A stretch of DNA of 64,000 nt, taken from Candidatus Enterococcus wittei (GTDB lineage: Bacteria; Bacillota; Bacilli; Lactobacillales; Enterococcaceae). This document shows, piece after piece, positions 45,422-54,823 of this stretch. The DNA lies in the NCBI RefSeq assembly GCF_002140175.1, contig NZ_NGMO01000001.1, positions 478,600-542,599 on the forward strand, written 5' to 3'. Both the position numbers and the translations under genes were made by a program. Every line of letters begins with the position of its first letter. Within the stretch, counting starts at the first letter, position 1. Under the pieces are notes generated by a model that saw only the letters and a program-made list of their open reading frames with translations, searched no databases and had not been told where the DNA came from.

Positions 45422-45452
45422 AAAAAATCGCACTAACAAAAATCAGTGCGAT
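45422..45452 (-). terminator. Terminator between the P-type ATPase and dnaG
   Basis: ATCGCACT (45427-45434) and AGTGCGAT (45445-45452) form a perfect stem. On the minus strand it is followed by six T. It separates transcription of the ATPase from the dnaG operon. Confidence 0.85.
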
Positions 45453-45535
45453 CTTAAAGGACACAATTATACATGTTTCATTGTAACATAATTCTATACT
45501 TTTTCAAGTGAGAGATTTCAAAAATAACAAACAAT

Positions 45536-47893
45536 TTATTTTGCTGTCACCTGAACCGTTGCTTGTGGATTTACTTTCTTTAAAAGCTGCGCTTGGATAT
45601 CGATTTTCCAATAGATCAAACGTAAAATAATATTCAGGATCATAAATCCAATGAAGTATGGCCAAGTAGCTCCCAGTCCAAGTTGTACTTCCAACAGACC
45701 ATGGAATAGCATCGCAGCTACATATATCCCTACTACCGTAGTCACAGCTAAGAAAATGCGTAGTGGATTAAATGGCAGACAAGCTTTGATTACTGCCATA
45801 CAGCTGATCCCAATCAGTAAATAATACATTAATGTCGTCGTTGTTTCTGTTGACCATGCTTGGTTTTTACCAATCACATAAATAGCTACTACATTGAGGA
45901 AAACAAGTAGCGCATTTGGCAATGCATTGACTAATGCAGTAGGTAGATAACGATAATCGACTTTGCGTTTGTCATTTTCAAAAGATAAGAAGAAGGATGG
46001 ATATCCTTCAATCGCCAAATCAATCAATGTGATTTGGATTGGGATGAAGGGGAACCCAATTGCTGTGACCGCACATAAAATAGACAAGATAAAGGAATAA
46101 ATCGTCTTGATAAAGAAAATCCCTGAAACTTTCGTCACATTATTTACGACACGGCGTCCTTCAAAGAGTACTTCGGGTAACGTGGTGAAATCTGAATCAA
46201 GCAACACTAGGTTAGCAATCTGGCGAGTGGCACTATCTCCTTCAGCCATTGCAATACTACAATCTGCTTCTCGTAAAGCTAAGACATCATTCACCCCATC
46301 GCCAGTCATCGCCACCGTTCGACCTTGTTCTTTTAATTCATTTACTAAGATCTTCTTTTGTTGCGGACTGACACGACCGAAGACCGTATACGTACGCACG
46401 GCTTCCCTTACTTCTTGTTCTTCCGTCAAGTTTGATAAATCAATATACGCTTCATAATTCGGTAAACCTGCCCGTCTTGCAATATTGGAAACAGTTACCG
46501 GATTGTCTCCAGAGATCACTTTTAGGTCAACTCCTTCTTCATGAAGATAAGCAAGAGTTTCCTGCGCATTTTTACGAATTGGATCATCGATCTCAAACAA
46601 GGCAATTGGTTCAACAAGTTGAGGAGCATCCTCTGTCAATGTATGAGTAGGAGCAATTCCCAGCATCAATACACGATAACCATTCGCCTGAGCTTCAATC
46701 AAACTTTTTGGTAACCGACTATTTTCTACCAATCGCTCTGGTGCACCGATATAGACAGTTCCCAATTCAGGAAACACCATGGCTCCCCATTTTCGGTCTG
46801 AAGAAAAAGCTAATTTATCAGTAACTTCATAACGGTTGGAGATAGCAAAATAATCTCTCAAGGCATGCATCGTTAAGTTATTATCACTACTTTCTGCCAA
46901 ATACGTTCCCATAATTTGAGGAATCGCTTCTTCATACGTAGGTTGCAATGTTTCTACACGTTGAATACTCATTTTTCCTTCAGTGATCGTACCTGTTTTA
47001 TCCAGACACAAGGTATCTACATGAGCCAGCGTTTCAATTGAATACATATCTTGTACAAGAATTCGCTTCTTCGCAAGTTTCGTGACTGCGGTTGTCAATG
47101 CGATACTGATCAACAACACTAGTCCTTTGGGCAACATTCCTAATAAGGCAGCTGCTGAAACTACTACAGACACTTGAAGAGAGGATTCTCTTATAAATAA
47201 TGCTTCTAGAAAAAGCACAACACCTAAAGGAATGATCACAAAACTGGTGAATTTTGAGACCTTACGAATCGAATCGACTAACTCAGAACGGATTTTTTTA
47301 TGCGTTTTGGCTTCGTTCGTCAATCGAACAGCATAATTATCGGCGCCAACACGTATAACCGTTGCATAAACAGAACCACTTGTTAAGTAACTTCCTGAAA
47401 GCAATTCAGCTCCTTCTTCTTTGATAATCAAATCAGATTCACCAGTTAATAACGCTTCGTTCGCTTCTGCTCGTCCTGACAAGACTTGCATATCTGAGGG
47501 AATTTGTTCACCTGCTCCGATCTTTACAAGATCACCTAGAACTAATTCTTTCGTGGAAATCAATTGCTCTTTTCCCTCACGAATGACCGTCACTTCCGCT
47601 TGAGAAATAATGGACAGTTTTCGTACAAGATTTCTAGCATTGATTTCTTGATAAATCCCCATCGTGATATTTACAAAAATAATTGCTAAATAAGCCATAT
47701 TGGAGTAGGCGCCTACCAATAGCAGACATATTCCTATACCGAAATTCAAAAAATTAAACAAAGTCAAAATGTTGTCTTTAAAAATTTCTTTGGTGCTTTT
47801 TGAGGCATCCTCTTGATAATCATTTTGCTGACCAGAGGCAATCTTTTGGCTTACTTCTTTTTCTGTAAGTCCTGCTAATTCTTTCATTTCCAT
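45536..47893 (-). CDS. Cation-transporting P-type ATPase
   Basis: The 785-residue pump has the P2-type layout: N-terminal actuator with TGES (LLTGESDLI), the phosphorylated Asp298 in DKTGTITEG, nucleotide-binding domain and hinge MTGDGVNDVLALREADCSIAM, and about 10 membrane segments. The N-terminus is short, without heavy-metal CxxC motifs, so it is not a copper or cadmium pump. Close relatives of this shape (CtpE-like) carry Ca2+; Ca2+ is the best guess, Mg2+ also possible. It is monocistronic, and a terminator follows. Confidence 0.82.
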   Translation of the reverse strand: MEMKELAGLTEKEVSQKIASGQQNDYQEDASKSTKEIFKDNILTLFNFLNFGIGICLLLVGAYSNMAYLAIIFVNITMGIYQEINARNLVRKLSIISQAEVTVIREGKEQLISTKELVLGDLVKIGAGEQIPSDMQVLSGRAEANEALLTGESDLIIKEEGAELLSGSYLTSGSVYATVIRVGADNYAVRLTNEAKTHKKIRSELVDSIRKVSKFTSFVIIPLGVVLFLEALFIRESSLQVSVVVSAAALLGMLPKGLVLLISIALTTAVTKLAKKRILVQDMYSIETLAHVDTLCLDKTGTITEGKMSIQRVETLQPTYEEAIPQIMGTYLAESSDNNLTMHALRDYFAISNRYEVTDKLAFSSDRKWGAMVFPELGTVYIGAPERLVENSRLPKSLIEAQANGYRVLMLGIAPTHTLTEDAPQLVEPIALFEIDDPIRKNAQETLAYLHEEGVDLKVISGDNPVTVSNIARRAGLPNYEAYIDLSNLTEEQEVREAVRTYTVFGRVSPQQKKILVNELKEQGRTVAMTGDGVNDVLALREADCSIAMAEGDSATRQIANLVLLDSDFTTLPEVLFEGRRVVNNVTKVSGIFFIKTIYSFILSILCAVTAIGFPFIPIQITLIDLAIEGYPSFFLSFENDKRKVDYRYLPTALVNALPNALLVFLNVVAIYVIGKNQAWSTETTTTLMYYLLIGISCMAVIKACLPFNPLRIFLAVTTVVGIYVAAMLFHGLLEVQLGLGATWPYFIGFMILNIILRLIYWKIDIQAQLLKKVNPQATVQVTAK

Positions 47894-48201
47894 TTTCCGC
47901 CAACTTTCAAAAAATAATTACATCATTAAGTCTATCTTTTTCCTTTAATAAAAACAACTTGTTTTTATTCATTTCAGCTTAAACTATCAAAGAAGTTTAA
48001 TGTCCTTATTCACTATCTAGTCTATAGGATTGTTATGAGATTCGTTTCTCTACTCACCCTATAAATCCATTTTTTTATCCCTAATTCATCGATATTCAAT
48101 AACCCATTCCTGTGATATTAAGTGAAAGGATGAGAAAATAGGTAGCACGATTTTCTCACCCTCTCACTTAGTACTCGGAACTATACAGCTTTTGAACACT
48201 C
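47894..48201. other. 308-bp non-coding region between the PopT-like gene and the ATPase gene
   Basis: Holds a long hairpin at 48119-48170 (TAAGTGAAAGG...TGAGAAAAT against ATTTTCTCA..CCTCTCACTTA) just behind the DUF368 gene, which may end its transcript although a T-run is missing. The ATPase promoter should lie near 47900-48000. No ORF. Confidence 0.5.
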
Positions 48202-49059
48202 TTATTTATATTGTTCTTCTAATCGACTCATCCACCAACCTAATGCTCCACCAGCTATAAACAAAACTGGACATGCAAGAATTCCTGCAATTCCTAATCC
48301 TGAGTAATCTGTGGGAATGATCATGATCGTTGATGCAAAAACGATTCCTAAAATGAAATGGAATAGCTTGCTATAAGCCTTTGAAAAGATGAAATCCATG
48401 ACTTTGGATAAACCAAGAACACAAACGATTCCTCCGATAGCAATCGGGATAATCACTTCTAAGCGAACTTCTTTGAAGCCATCTGCCATTGCTTTATACA
48501 GTCCCATATAAACCAAAAAATTGGAGGGACTTAATCCTGGAACAATCATCCCTAAGCCAATCAAGGCTCCCGCCAAAAGCCATGTATACAAATTTTGTTC
48601 CACTTGGCCGTCGAATAACTGAGCACCATAAAGTAAGAAAAGATAGCCAACCACAAAAGTTGCAACCATAATGATTAGGTCTGTTTTATCTCGTCCTTTT
48701 TTTCCTGATTCCTTCCATAAAGCAGGCACAGTTCCTGCAATACAACCAACAAAAAACCACAGAATAGTTGTCTCATAAGCCCCTAATAAAAAGCTGACTA
48801 AAAAAGATAATAGGAACACACCAGTAATGCCTCCTAAGCCTACAGGTAAAAAGAATAAAACATTTTCTTTGAAATTTCTGGTAAGATGCGCAAGAAAAGA
48901 AATCAAACGTTCATACATGCCAAAAACTGCTGCTAATGCACCACCGCTTACTCCAGGCAATATAAAACCTGAACCAATAAACATTCCTTTAAAAAAACGC
49001 AATCCCCAATCTTTCGTTGTGTTCTTTGATACTTCTCTCACTTCTGGATTTTTTTCCAC
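48202..49059 (-). CDS. DUF368 undecaprenyl-phosphate translocase, PopT-like
   Basis: A polytopic membrane protein of about 285 residues with eight to ten membrane segments and the paired family signatures LPGVSGGALAAVFGMYERLI near the start and IVPGLSPSNFLVYMGLYKA in the second half. DUF368 proteins (PopT) were recently linked to recycling undecaprenyl phosphate, the lipid carrier of cell-wall synthesis, to the inner face. The start is uncertain. The GTG at 49059 has GAAGGAG eleven bases upstream; a GTG at 49071 overlaps that site. The next upstream gene encodes a wall-lytic enzyme, and mprF lies nearby, an envelope neighbourhood. Confidence 0.82.
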   Translation of the reverse strand: MEKNPEVREVSKNTTKDWGLRFFKGMFIGSGFILPGVSGGALAAVFGMYERLISFLAHLTRNFKENVLFFLPVGLGGITGVFLLSFLVSFLLGAYETTILWFFVGCIAGTVPALWKESGKKGRDKTDLIIMVATFVVGYLFLLYGAQLFDGQVEQNLYTWLLAGALIGLGMIVPGLSPSNFLVYMGLYKAMADGFKEVRLEVIIPIAIGGIVCVLGLSKVMDFIFSKAYSKLFHFILGIVFASTIMIIPTDYSGLGIAGILACPVLFIAGGALGWWMSRLEEQYK

Positions 49060-49122
49060 TTGTTTTAGCACTCCTTCTTTCTAACCATTTTTTATTTTCA
49101 TTTATCTTTTCTTCATGCTTTT

Positions 49123-49749
49123 TTAAATTTTTTTATACCATTCAATGATTTTCTCATTCATTTGAACGAGATCAACGTAAAACATATTACCGCCATTACT
49201 ATAGAGATATCCGCCATTATACAATAAAGATTGGATTCGCCAATAACGATACGTTTTCTTTTCCTCGTTTCCTAGTAGTGGGCTTAGCACATTTTTTGAA
49301 TACTCTTCCGCAATGGACAACGAATTTTTGCCCCCTCTATTCTTCACATAAACAATGTAATCTTTTCCAAAATTATATGCTTGGATCGCTGTTGCTAAAT
49401 CGCAACCTTGCTTTTGTGCCTCATCTATCATTTCTGCAAGATAACTCACCCCTTGATCGATGCTCTCTTTTTGTGACGTGATTGCTCCAATTTGACCATG
49501 GGCACTTTCAGAACTCTGCATCAGATCGACACCTTTTCCTTTTGACTCTGTCAAAATAATCGCTTTGACTAGATTTTCATAATCTTGCATCTGATATTTT
49601 TCTACAGCTGTTGTTATTTCTGCTTGATATTGATCCACACGTTTGAGCGATTGATAGGTCCTACCCAATAGAAAAAGAAGTATGACCAAAATCGCTAGAC
49701 TTAATATACTTCCGATCATTCGAAAGAGTGATTTTCTTTTTTTTCTCAT
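49123..49749 (-). CDS. Lysozyme-like muramidase, membrane-anchored
   Basis: The 208-residue protein has an N-terminal basic segment and one membrane helix (about 12-30), then a lysozyme-fold domain (about 50-200). The catalytic Glu is in IILTESKGKGVDLMQ and the typical YNFGKDYI and AIQAYNFG segments follow, matching the Lysozyme_like (PvaA/CwlT) family that cleaves peptidoglycan glycan strands. The ATG has AGGTGGGT upstream. It precedes the PopT-like gene by 64 bases and diverges from the hydrolase-mprF operon. Confidence 0.85.
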   Translation of the reverse strand: MRKKRKSLFRMIGSILSLAILVILLFLLGRTYQSLKRVDQYQAEITTAVEKYQMQDYENLVKAIILTESKGKGVDLMQSSESAHGQIGAITSQKESIDQGVSYLAEMIDEAQKQGCDLATAIQAYNFGKDYIVYVKNRGGKNSLSIAEEYSKNVLSPLLGNEEKKTYRYWRIQSLLYNGGYLYSNGGNMFYVDLVQMNEKIIEWYKKI

Positions 49750-49959
49750 TAAAACCCACCTAGTTATTTTGACATCTTTTTTTATCTTACTATTTCTTTG
49801 ACTTCTTGGCTATTTCTAATCTGTTTTTATTCTGTCAATTTAATAAAAAATGAATTTTTCATCTTTTAATTAATCTTACGAAATTGATCGTTTTTTTTAT
49901 TGGATATTGATTTTAAAAAAAGGAAAAAGCCGTTATACTGGAAAACAGTAGGTGATTGT

Positions 49960-50676
49960 ATGGAAAAAGAAAGAAAATATGCGAAAATGTCCGATGGTAC
50001 TGAAATCTATTATGAGAAAAGTGGTCATGGCTTCCCACTATTTTTGCTGCATGGTAATGATGGGAGTGGACGATTTTTTTCTGAACAAGTTCCGCTTCTA
50101 GAACAACACTTTACGGTTTACCTTGTAGACAGTCGAGGACATGGGCATTCCACGAATGAAGCAGGAACCTTAAACTTTCGTTTGATGGCTGAAGACCTGT
50201 CAACGCTTATGTTTCTAGAAGGTATTACGAAAGCTGATTTTCTGGGATTCAGTGACGGAGCGAATCTAGCCCTTGTATTTTCGAGCCACTATCCGGAAAA
50301 AGTCCATCGTTTGATTTTAAATTCGGGAAATACTTTATTAAGTGGTGTTCTTTGGTCAGCTAGGCTATTGACTGCTCTTCATTACTTATTGATATGGGTA
50401 TGCGCACTTGTTCATCCTAGATTTCGACAAAATCTATTAGTCATTAATCTTTTGCTTCATGATATCGGGATCAGCACCGAAGACTTAGAAAATATCAAGA
50501 GTCCAACGATGATCATCGTCGGAAAAAAAGATGTAATCAAATTGAAACACTCGCTTTATTTAGCTAAAACAATTCCTAATGCCTCATTTGTCATCGTCAA
50601 AGGGCAAGGTCATCAATTAGCTAGAAAAGATCCAAAACGTTTCAATCAGGAAGTGCTGAACTTTCTTACAGAATAA
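49960..50676 (+). CDS. Alpha/beta hydrolase
   Basis: The 238-residue cytoplasmic protein is a compact alpha/beta hydrolase. The oxyanion segment is LLHGNDGSG, the nucleophile Ser lies in GFSDGANL, the acid in IIVGKKDVIKL and the His in KGQGHQLA. There is no signal peptide. The ATG at 49960 has AGGTG upstream; a longer in-frame start is rejected. It precedes mprF by about 20 bases and is probably co-transcribed with it. A similar small hydrolase before mprF fits a lipid- or ester-related accessory role, but its substrate is not known. Confidence 0.82.
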   Translation: MEKERKYAKMSDGTEIYYEKSGHGFPLFLLHGNDGSGRFFSEQVPLLEQHFTVYLVDSRGHGHSTNEAGTLNFRLMAEDLSTLMFLEGITKADFLGFSDGANLALVFSSHYPEKVHRLILNSGNTLLSGVLWSARLLTALHYLLIWVCALVHPRFRQNLLVINLLLHDIGISTEDLENIKSPTMIIVGKKDVIKLKHSLYLAKTIPNASFVIVKGQGHQLARKDPKRFNQEVLNFLTE

Positions 50677-50695
50677 ATAAATGGTAGGTGATTTT

Positions 50696-53281
50696 TTGTT
50701 TAAAAAGACGATCCAATGGTTTAAGAACCACTTAAGACTTATAAAAACCGTATTCTTAATCTCTGTCCTTGTCATTATTATTGGAGAGTTAATGAAGATC
50801 GGTACCACATTATCTGCTGCACAACTGGCTGAAGTATTTTCAACCATCCCGATTTGGAAAATAGGAATCATGTTGATTATTGGCTTACTTTCTGTTCTGC
50901 CGATGATTGGCTATGACCTGATTTTGAATCAATTACTGAATCAAAAACAAAAACCTTTATACTTATTAGAAACAAGTTGGATGATCAATACGATTAATAA
51001 TATCGCTGGATTCGGTGGCTTTATCAGTATCGGGTTGCGTTCTGAAGTTTACGGAAAAAGAAAAAGCAGCCGACAAGTCATGCAAGCTTTATCTAAAATT
51101 TTCTTGTTTCTGATGGCAGGATTGTCCATCTATAGTCTGATTTCCTTTTTAATGGTATTCTTCACTTCGGTTTCGCCTTTTTTAAAACAATACTGGATTT
51201 GGCTAATCGGTGGAGGCTTGTATTTTCCACTTGTCTTTTTGATTACCACCCTAAAAAAAGAAGGATATGTTGGCGGGTTGACTTTTAGAGCCCAAACACA
51301 ATTAATCCTGGTTTCCCTTTTAGAATGGACAGGTGTTTTGACGAGTTTTCTAGCCGTTGGTTACTTAATGGAAGTCCCCATTGACTTATGGCAAACGATT
51401 CCACTATTTATAGCCGCTTCTGTGATTGGGATCGTCTCCATGATCCCTGGAGAAATTGGAAGTTTCGATGTCATGATGATCTTAGGACTTTCAGCTCTTG
51501 GCATTCCAAAAGAAACTGTCGTTGCATGGATTCTGCTTTATCGTCTTTTCTATTACTTCATTCCGTTTTTCATTGGTCTAGTTTTCTTTTTTAAAAATGT
51601 TGGAACTTCCATCAATCAACGCTACTCAGGCATTCCTAAACAACTGAGTACGGAATTAGCCCACAAGATTCTTGTGGTTTTGATGTATTTTTCAGGTATC
51701 TTGCTTGTTTTATCTGCTACTGTTCCTCAAGCATTCGCAGAATTTCATTGGTTACATCATATCAATCCATTAAGGTTAAGCTTTATTATTCAATTTCCGA
51801 GTATCTTACTAGGTTTCTTATTCGTGATCATGGGAAGAGGAATCGCTGCACGTGTCAAGCGTGCTTACCAACCTACGATAGTATTGATTGTACTAGCTCT
51901 CTTATATGTTGGCATCAATGATTTGAGTATAACGGCGATTATTTTCTTACTGATTCTATTGCTCATAGTCATTGCTTCAAGAAATGAGCTTTTTCGCGAA
52001 CAACTGATTTATTCTTGGGAATGGTTGACAATAGACGGGCTGATTATTGGTACACTGACTGTTTTATATATCATTATTGGTGTGTATAACATGCCAGTTT
52101 TCCCACATCGTCAACATCATTTTATTTCATTTTTCTTGTTTCCTTCAGAAAAGATCTGGTTTTCCGGTTTACTAGCCATTGTCGCGGTTAGTTTCATGAT
52201 CATTCTTCTCGTCCATTTTCTTCAAGGAGAAAAAAAACAAGTAGGAGAAATCGTCAATGAGCAAAAAGCATTAGAAATCTTGCAAAAGTTTGGCGGTAAT
52301 TCCGACAGCCAATTGATTTTCTTAAAGGATAAACGGATGTTTGTCTATGAGAAAAATGGAGAAGCAACTGTTTTGCTACAATTTGCTTGTTACAATAACA
52401 AATGTATTGTCATGGGCGATCCTTCTGGTAAAAAAGAAGATTTCCCCGAAGCAATCGAATCTTTTATTGCAGAGACCGATCGCTTGTGTTTCCTACCGGT
52501 GTTTTATGAAACCAGTGAAGAACTGGTAATGATTTTGCATGAATTTGGTTATGATTTTATCAAAATGGGAGAAGAAGCTCATGTTCAATTAGCCTCATTT
52601 ACGACATCTGGTAAAAAAATGAAAGGAACACGCGCCATTTTAAATCGAATCGATCGTGAAGGATTTACGTTTGATATCCTTTACCCACCTTTTTCTCAGT
52701 CACAGATGCAAGAATTGAAACAAATATCGGATAACTGGTTAGGAAGTCGCAAAGAAAAAGGTTTTTCATTAGGTTTCTTTTCTGAAGAATATTTACAGCG
52801 TGGGCCAATTGCCGTAATAAAAACCCCTCAAAACGAGCTAGTTGCTTTTGCTTCGATTATGCCAACTTATACCAATAACCAAGTAGGAACGATTGACCTG
52901 ATGCGCTACGATCCAGAACGCGCGCCTTCAGGCAGTATGGACTTTTTATTCATCCATTTGTTTGAACACATGAAAGAAGATAACGTCCAGTGGTTTAATT
53001 TGGGGATGGCTCCATTAGCCAATGTAGGAACATCAAGAAAAAGTTTTATCCAAGAACGTATTTCCTATCTTGTCTATGAATTTGGTTCTCATTTCTACTC
53101 TTTCCAAGGATTGAGAGAATATAAAGATAAATACGCAACTAATTGGACATCTCGCTATACTCTTTATTCTCGTGATAGTTGGGTTGCTTATGTAATGATC
53201 GCTCTATTGATTATTGACAATGCACCAGTTGATCACATAAAAAATCAGCCTCGTGGTGTAAGAAAATGGTTTAAAAAATAA
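50696..53281 (+). CDS. mprF: Phosphatidylglycerol lysyltransferase MprF
   Basis: MprF transfers lysine (or alanine/arginine in enterococci) from tRNA to phosphatidylglycerol and flips the product to the outer leaflet, protecting against cationic antimicrobial peptides. The 861-residue protein has an N-terminal flippase domain of about 14 membrane segments (residues about 1-510) and a C-terminal cytoplasmic synthase domain (about 530-861). The latter has the DUF2156 signatures VMGDPSGKKEDF, DNWLGSRKEKGFSLGFF and NLGMAPLANVG. The TTG at 50696 is chosen because AGGTG lies just upstream, whereas the ATG at 50681 has no site. It is last in a two-gene operon; a bidirectional terminator follows. Confidence 0.93.
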   Translation: MFKKTIQWFKNHLRLIKTVFLISVLVIIIGELMKIGTTLSAAQLAEVFSTIPIWKIGIMLIIGLLSVLPMIGYDLILNQLLNQKQKPLYLLETSWMINTINNIAGFGGFISIGLRSEVYGKRKSSRQVMQALSKIFLFLMAGLSIYSLISFLMVFFTSVSPFLKQYWIWLIGGGLYFPLVFLITTLKKEGYVGGLTFRAQTQLILVSLLEWTGVLTSFLAVGYLMEVPIDLWQTIPLFIAASVIGIVSMIPGEIGSFDVMMILGLSALGIPKETVVAWILLYRLFYYFIPFFIGLVFFFKNVGTSINQRYSGIPKQLSTELAHKILVVLMYFSGILLVLSATVPQAFAEFHWLHHINPLRLSFIIQFPSILLGFLFVIMGRGIAARVKRAYQPTIVLIVLALLYVGINDLSITAIIFLLILLLIVIASRNELFREQLIYSWEWLTIDGLIIGTLTVLYIIIGVYNMPVFPHRQHHFISFFLFPSEKIWFSGLLAIVAVSFMIILLVHFLQGEKKQVGEIVNEQKALEILQKFGGNSDSQLIFLKDKRMFVYEKNGEATVLLQFACYNNKCIVMGDPSGKKEDFPEAIESFIAETDRLCFLPVFYETSEELVMILHEFGYDFIKMGEEAHVQLASFTTSGKKMKGTRAILNRIDREGFTFDILYPPFSQSQMQELKQISDNWLGSRKEKGFSLGFFSEEYLQRGPIAVIKTPQNELVAFASIMPTYTNNQVGTIDLMRYDPERAPSGSMDFLFIHLFEHMKEDNVQWFNLGMAPLANVGTSRKSFIQERISYLVYEFGSHFYSFQGLREYKDKYATNWTSRYTLYSRDSWVAYVMIALLIIDNAPVDHIKNQPRGVRKWFKK

Positions 53282-53306
53282 ACAGTTACATCAAAATTAA
53301 CGACCA

Positions 53307-53363
53307 ATAAAAGGCGAAGAATCTGGAAAATAGAAAAACTATTTTCGGATTCTTCGCCTTTTT
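53307..53363. terminator. Family B palindrome as shared terminator of mprF and tufB
   Basis: AATAAAAGGCGAAGAATC, TGGAAAATAG, a five-base loop, CTATTTTCGGATTC and TTCGCCTTTTTCC: near-perfect arms of about 26 bp with A/T runs on both sides. It lies between the convergent mprF and tufB stops and suits both strands. Its core is that of the short palindromic repeats elsewhere in the window. Confidence 0.85.
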
Positions 53364-53416
53364 CCTGAAATCACAAGTTGTTGCATCTTTTTAATTAATA
53401 AACAATCAGAGATCGT

Positions 53417-54604
53417 CTACGCTTCAATTTCAGTCACAATCCCAGAGCCAACTGTTCGACCACCTTCACGGATCGAAAATGTCGTACCTTTTTCAATGGC
53501 AACTGGATGGATTAAGTCCACATTGATCGTTACATTGTCACCAGGCATTACCATTTCTGTTCCTTCTGGCAAAACAATCGTTCCTGTTACATCTGTCGTA
53601 CGGAAGTAAAATTGTGGACGATAATTATTAAAGAATGGCGTATGTCGTCCACCTTCCTCTTTAGTTAACACATACACTTCTGCTTTGAATTTCGTATGTG
53701 GTGTAATGGATCCTGGTTTTGCAATCACTTGGCCCCGTTCAATGTCTTCACGTTGGATCCCTCGCAGTAATATCCCCACATTATCACCTGCTTCTCCGTA
53801 ATCCAATGTTTTACGAAACATTTCTACACCCGTAACAATCGCTTTTTGAGTTGTTGGTTTAATTCCGACGATTTCAATTTCATCCCCTACACGGACTGAA
53901 CCACGATCGATTCTTCCAGATGCAACTGTTCCGCGACCAGTAATAGAAAAAACATCTTCCACTGGCAATAGCAGTGGTTTATCTGTGTCACGTTCTGGTG
54001 TTGGGATAGATCGATCTACCGTATCCATCAGCTCGGTAATTGCTGCTTGAGCTTCTTCATCCCCTTGCAAAGCTTTTAAAGCAGACCCTTTGATAACTGG
54101 TATATCATCACCAGGAAAGCCATATTCACTTAGCAATTCACGTACTTCCATTTCAACAAGATCAATCAACTCTTCGTCATCGACCAAATCAACTTTGTTC
54201 AAGAAAACAATTAAATGTTTCACTCCTACTTGTCTAGACAATAAAATGTGTTCTCGCGTTTGTGGCATTGGACCATCCGTCGCAGAGACGACTAAAATTG
54301 CACCGTCCATTTGCGCTGCCCCTGTAATCATATTTTTGACATAATCAGCATGTCCTGGTGCGTCAATATGAGCATAGTGCCGTTTTTCTGTTTCATACTC
54401 GACATGGGCCGTATTGATCGTTATCCCACGTTCTCGTTCTTCTGGAGCTGCATCGATACTTGCGTAGTCCTGAGGATTTGCTAAGCCTTTTTTCCCTAAA
54501 ACGGTGGTAATCGCAGCAGTCAATGTTGTCTTTCCGTGGTCAACATGTCCAATGGTCCCAATATTTACATGTGGTTTACTTCTATCGTAATGTTCTTTTG
54601 CCAT
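53417..54604 (-). CDS. tufB: Elongation factor Tu, second (streptococcal-type) copy
   Basis: EF-Tu brings aminoacyl-tRNA to the ribosome. The 395-residue protein shows [14 protein letters not shown], the switch segments [14 protein letters not shown] and [13 protein letters not shown], and the C-terminal domains through [12 protein letters not shown]. It stands alone with its own AGGAGG site, whereas the main tuf copy usually lies in the str operon behind fusA. The segments [26 protein letters not shown] and VGVKHLIVF resemble streptococcal EF-Tu rather than the usual enterococcal TufA. Many enterococci carry such a second gene, tufB, believed to have come from a streptococcal-type donor. Confidence 0.88.
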   Translation of the reverse strand: MAKEHYDRSKPHVNIGTIGHVDHGKTTLTAAITTVLGKKGLANPQDYASIDAAPEERERGITINTAHVEYETEKRHYAHIDAPGHADYVKNMITGAAQMDGAILVVSATDGPMPQTREHILLSRQVGVKHLIVFLNKVDLVDDEELIDLVEMEVRELLSEYGFPGDDIPVIKGSALKALQGDEEAQAAITELMDTVDRSIPTPERDTDKPLLLPVEDVFSITGRGTVASGRIDRGSVRVGDEIEIVGIKPTTQKAIVTGVEMFRKTLDYGEAGDNVGILLRGIQREDIERGQVIAKPGSITPHTKFKAEVYVLTKEEGGRHTPFFNNYRPQFYFRTTDVTGTIVLPEGTEMVMPGDNVTINVDLIHPVAIEKGTTFSIREGGRTVGSGIVTEIEA

Positions 54605-54823
54605 AATTAACAAACCTCCTATAGTTTCTACGCACTGAATATTTCAGTCCTTTTTTGTCCACTTTCATTCGACGTCTTTTTGAATGATTCAAAGAAAAAA
54701 CATCTACCTTACTTTTTGTAAGTAATGAACAATCCCTATTATACGTCAAAGTTAGTCAAAGTCAATCATGTTGCATCGACCATCTCCCAATTCAGCAATC
54801 CATGTACCATTTCTACAAAGATT

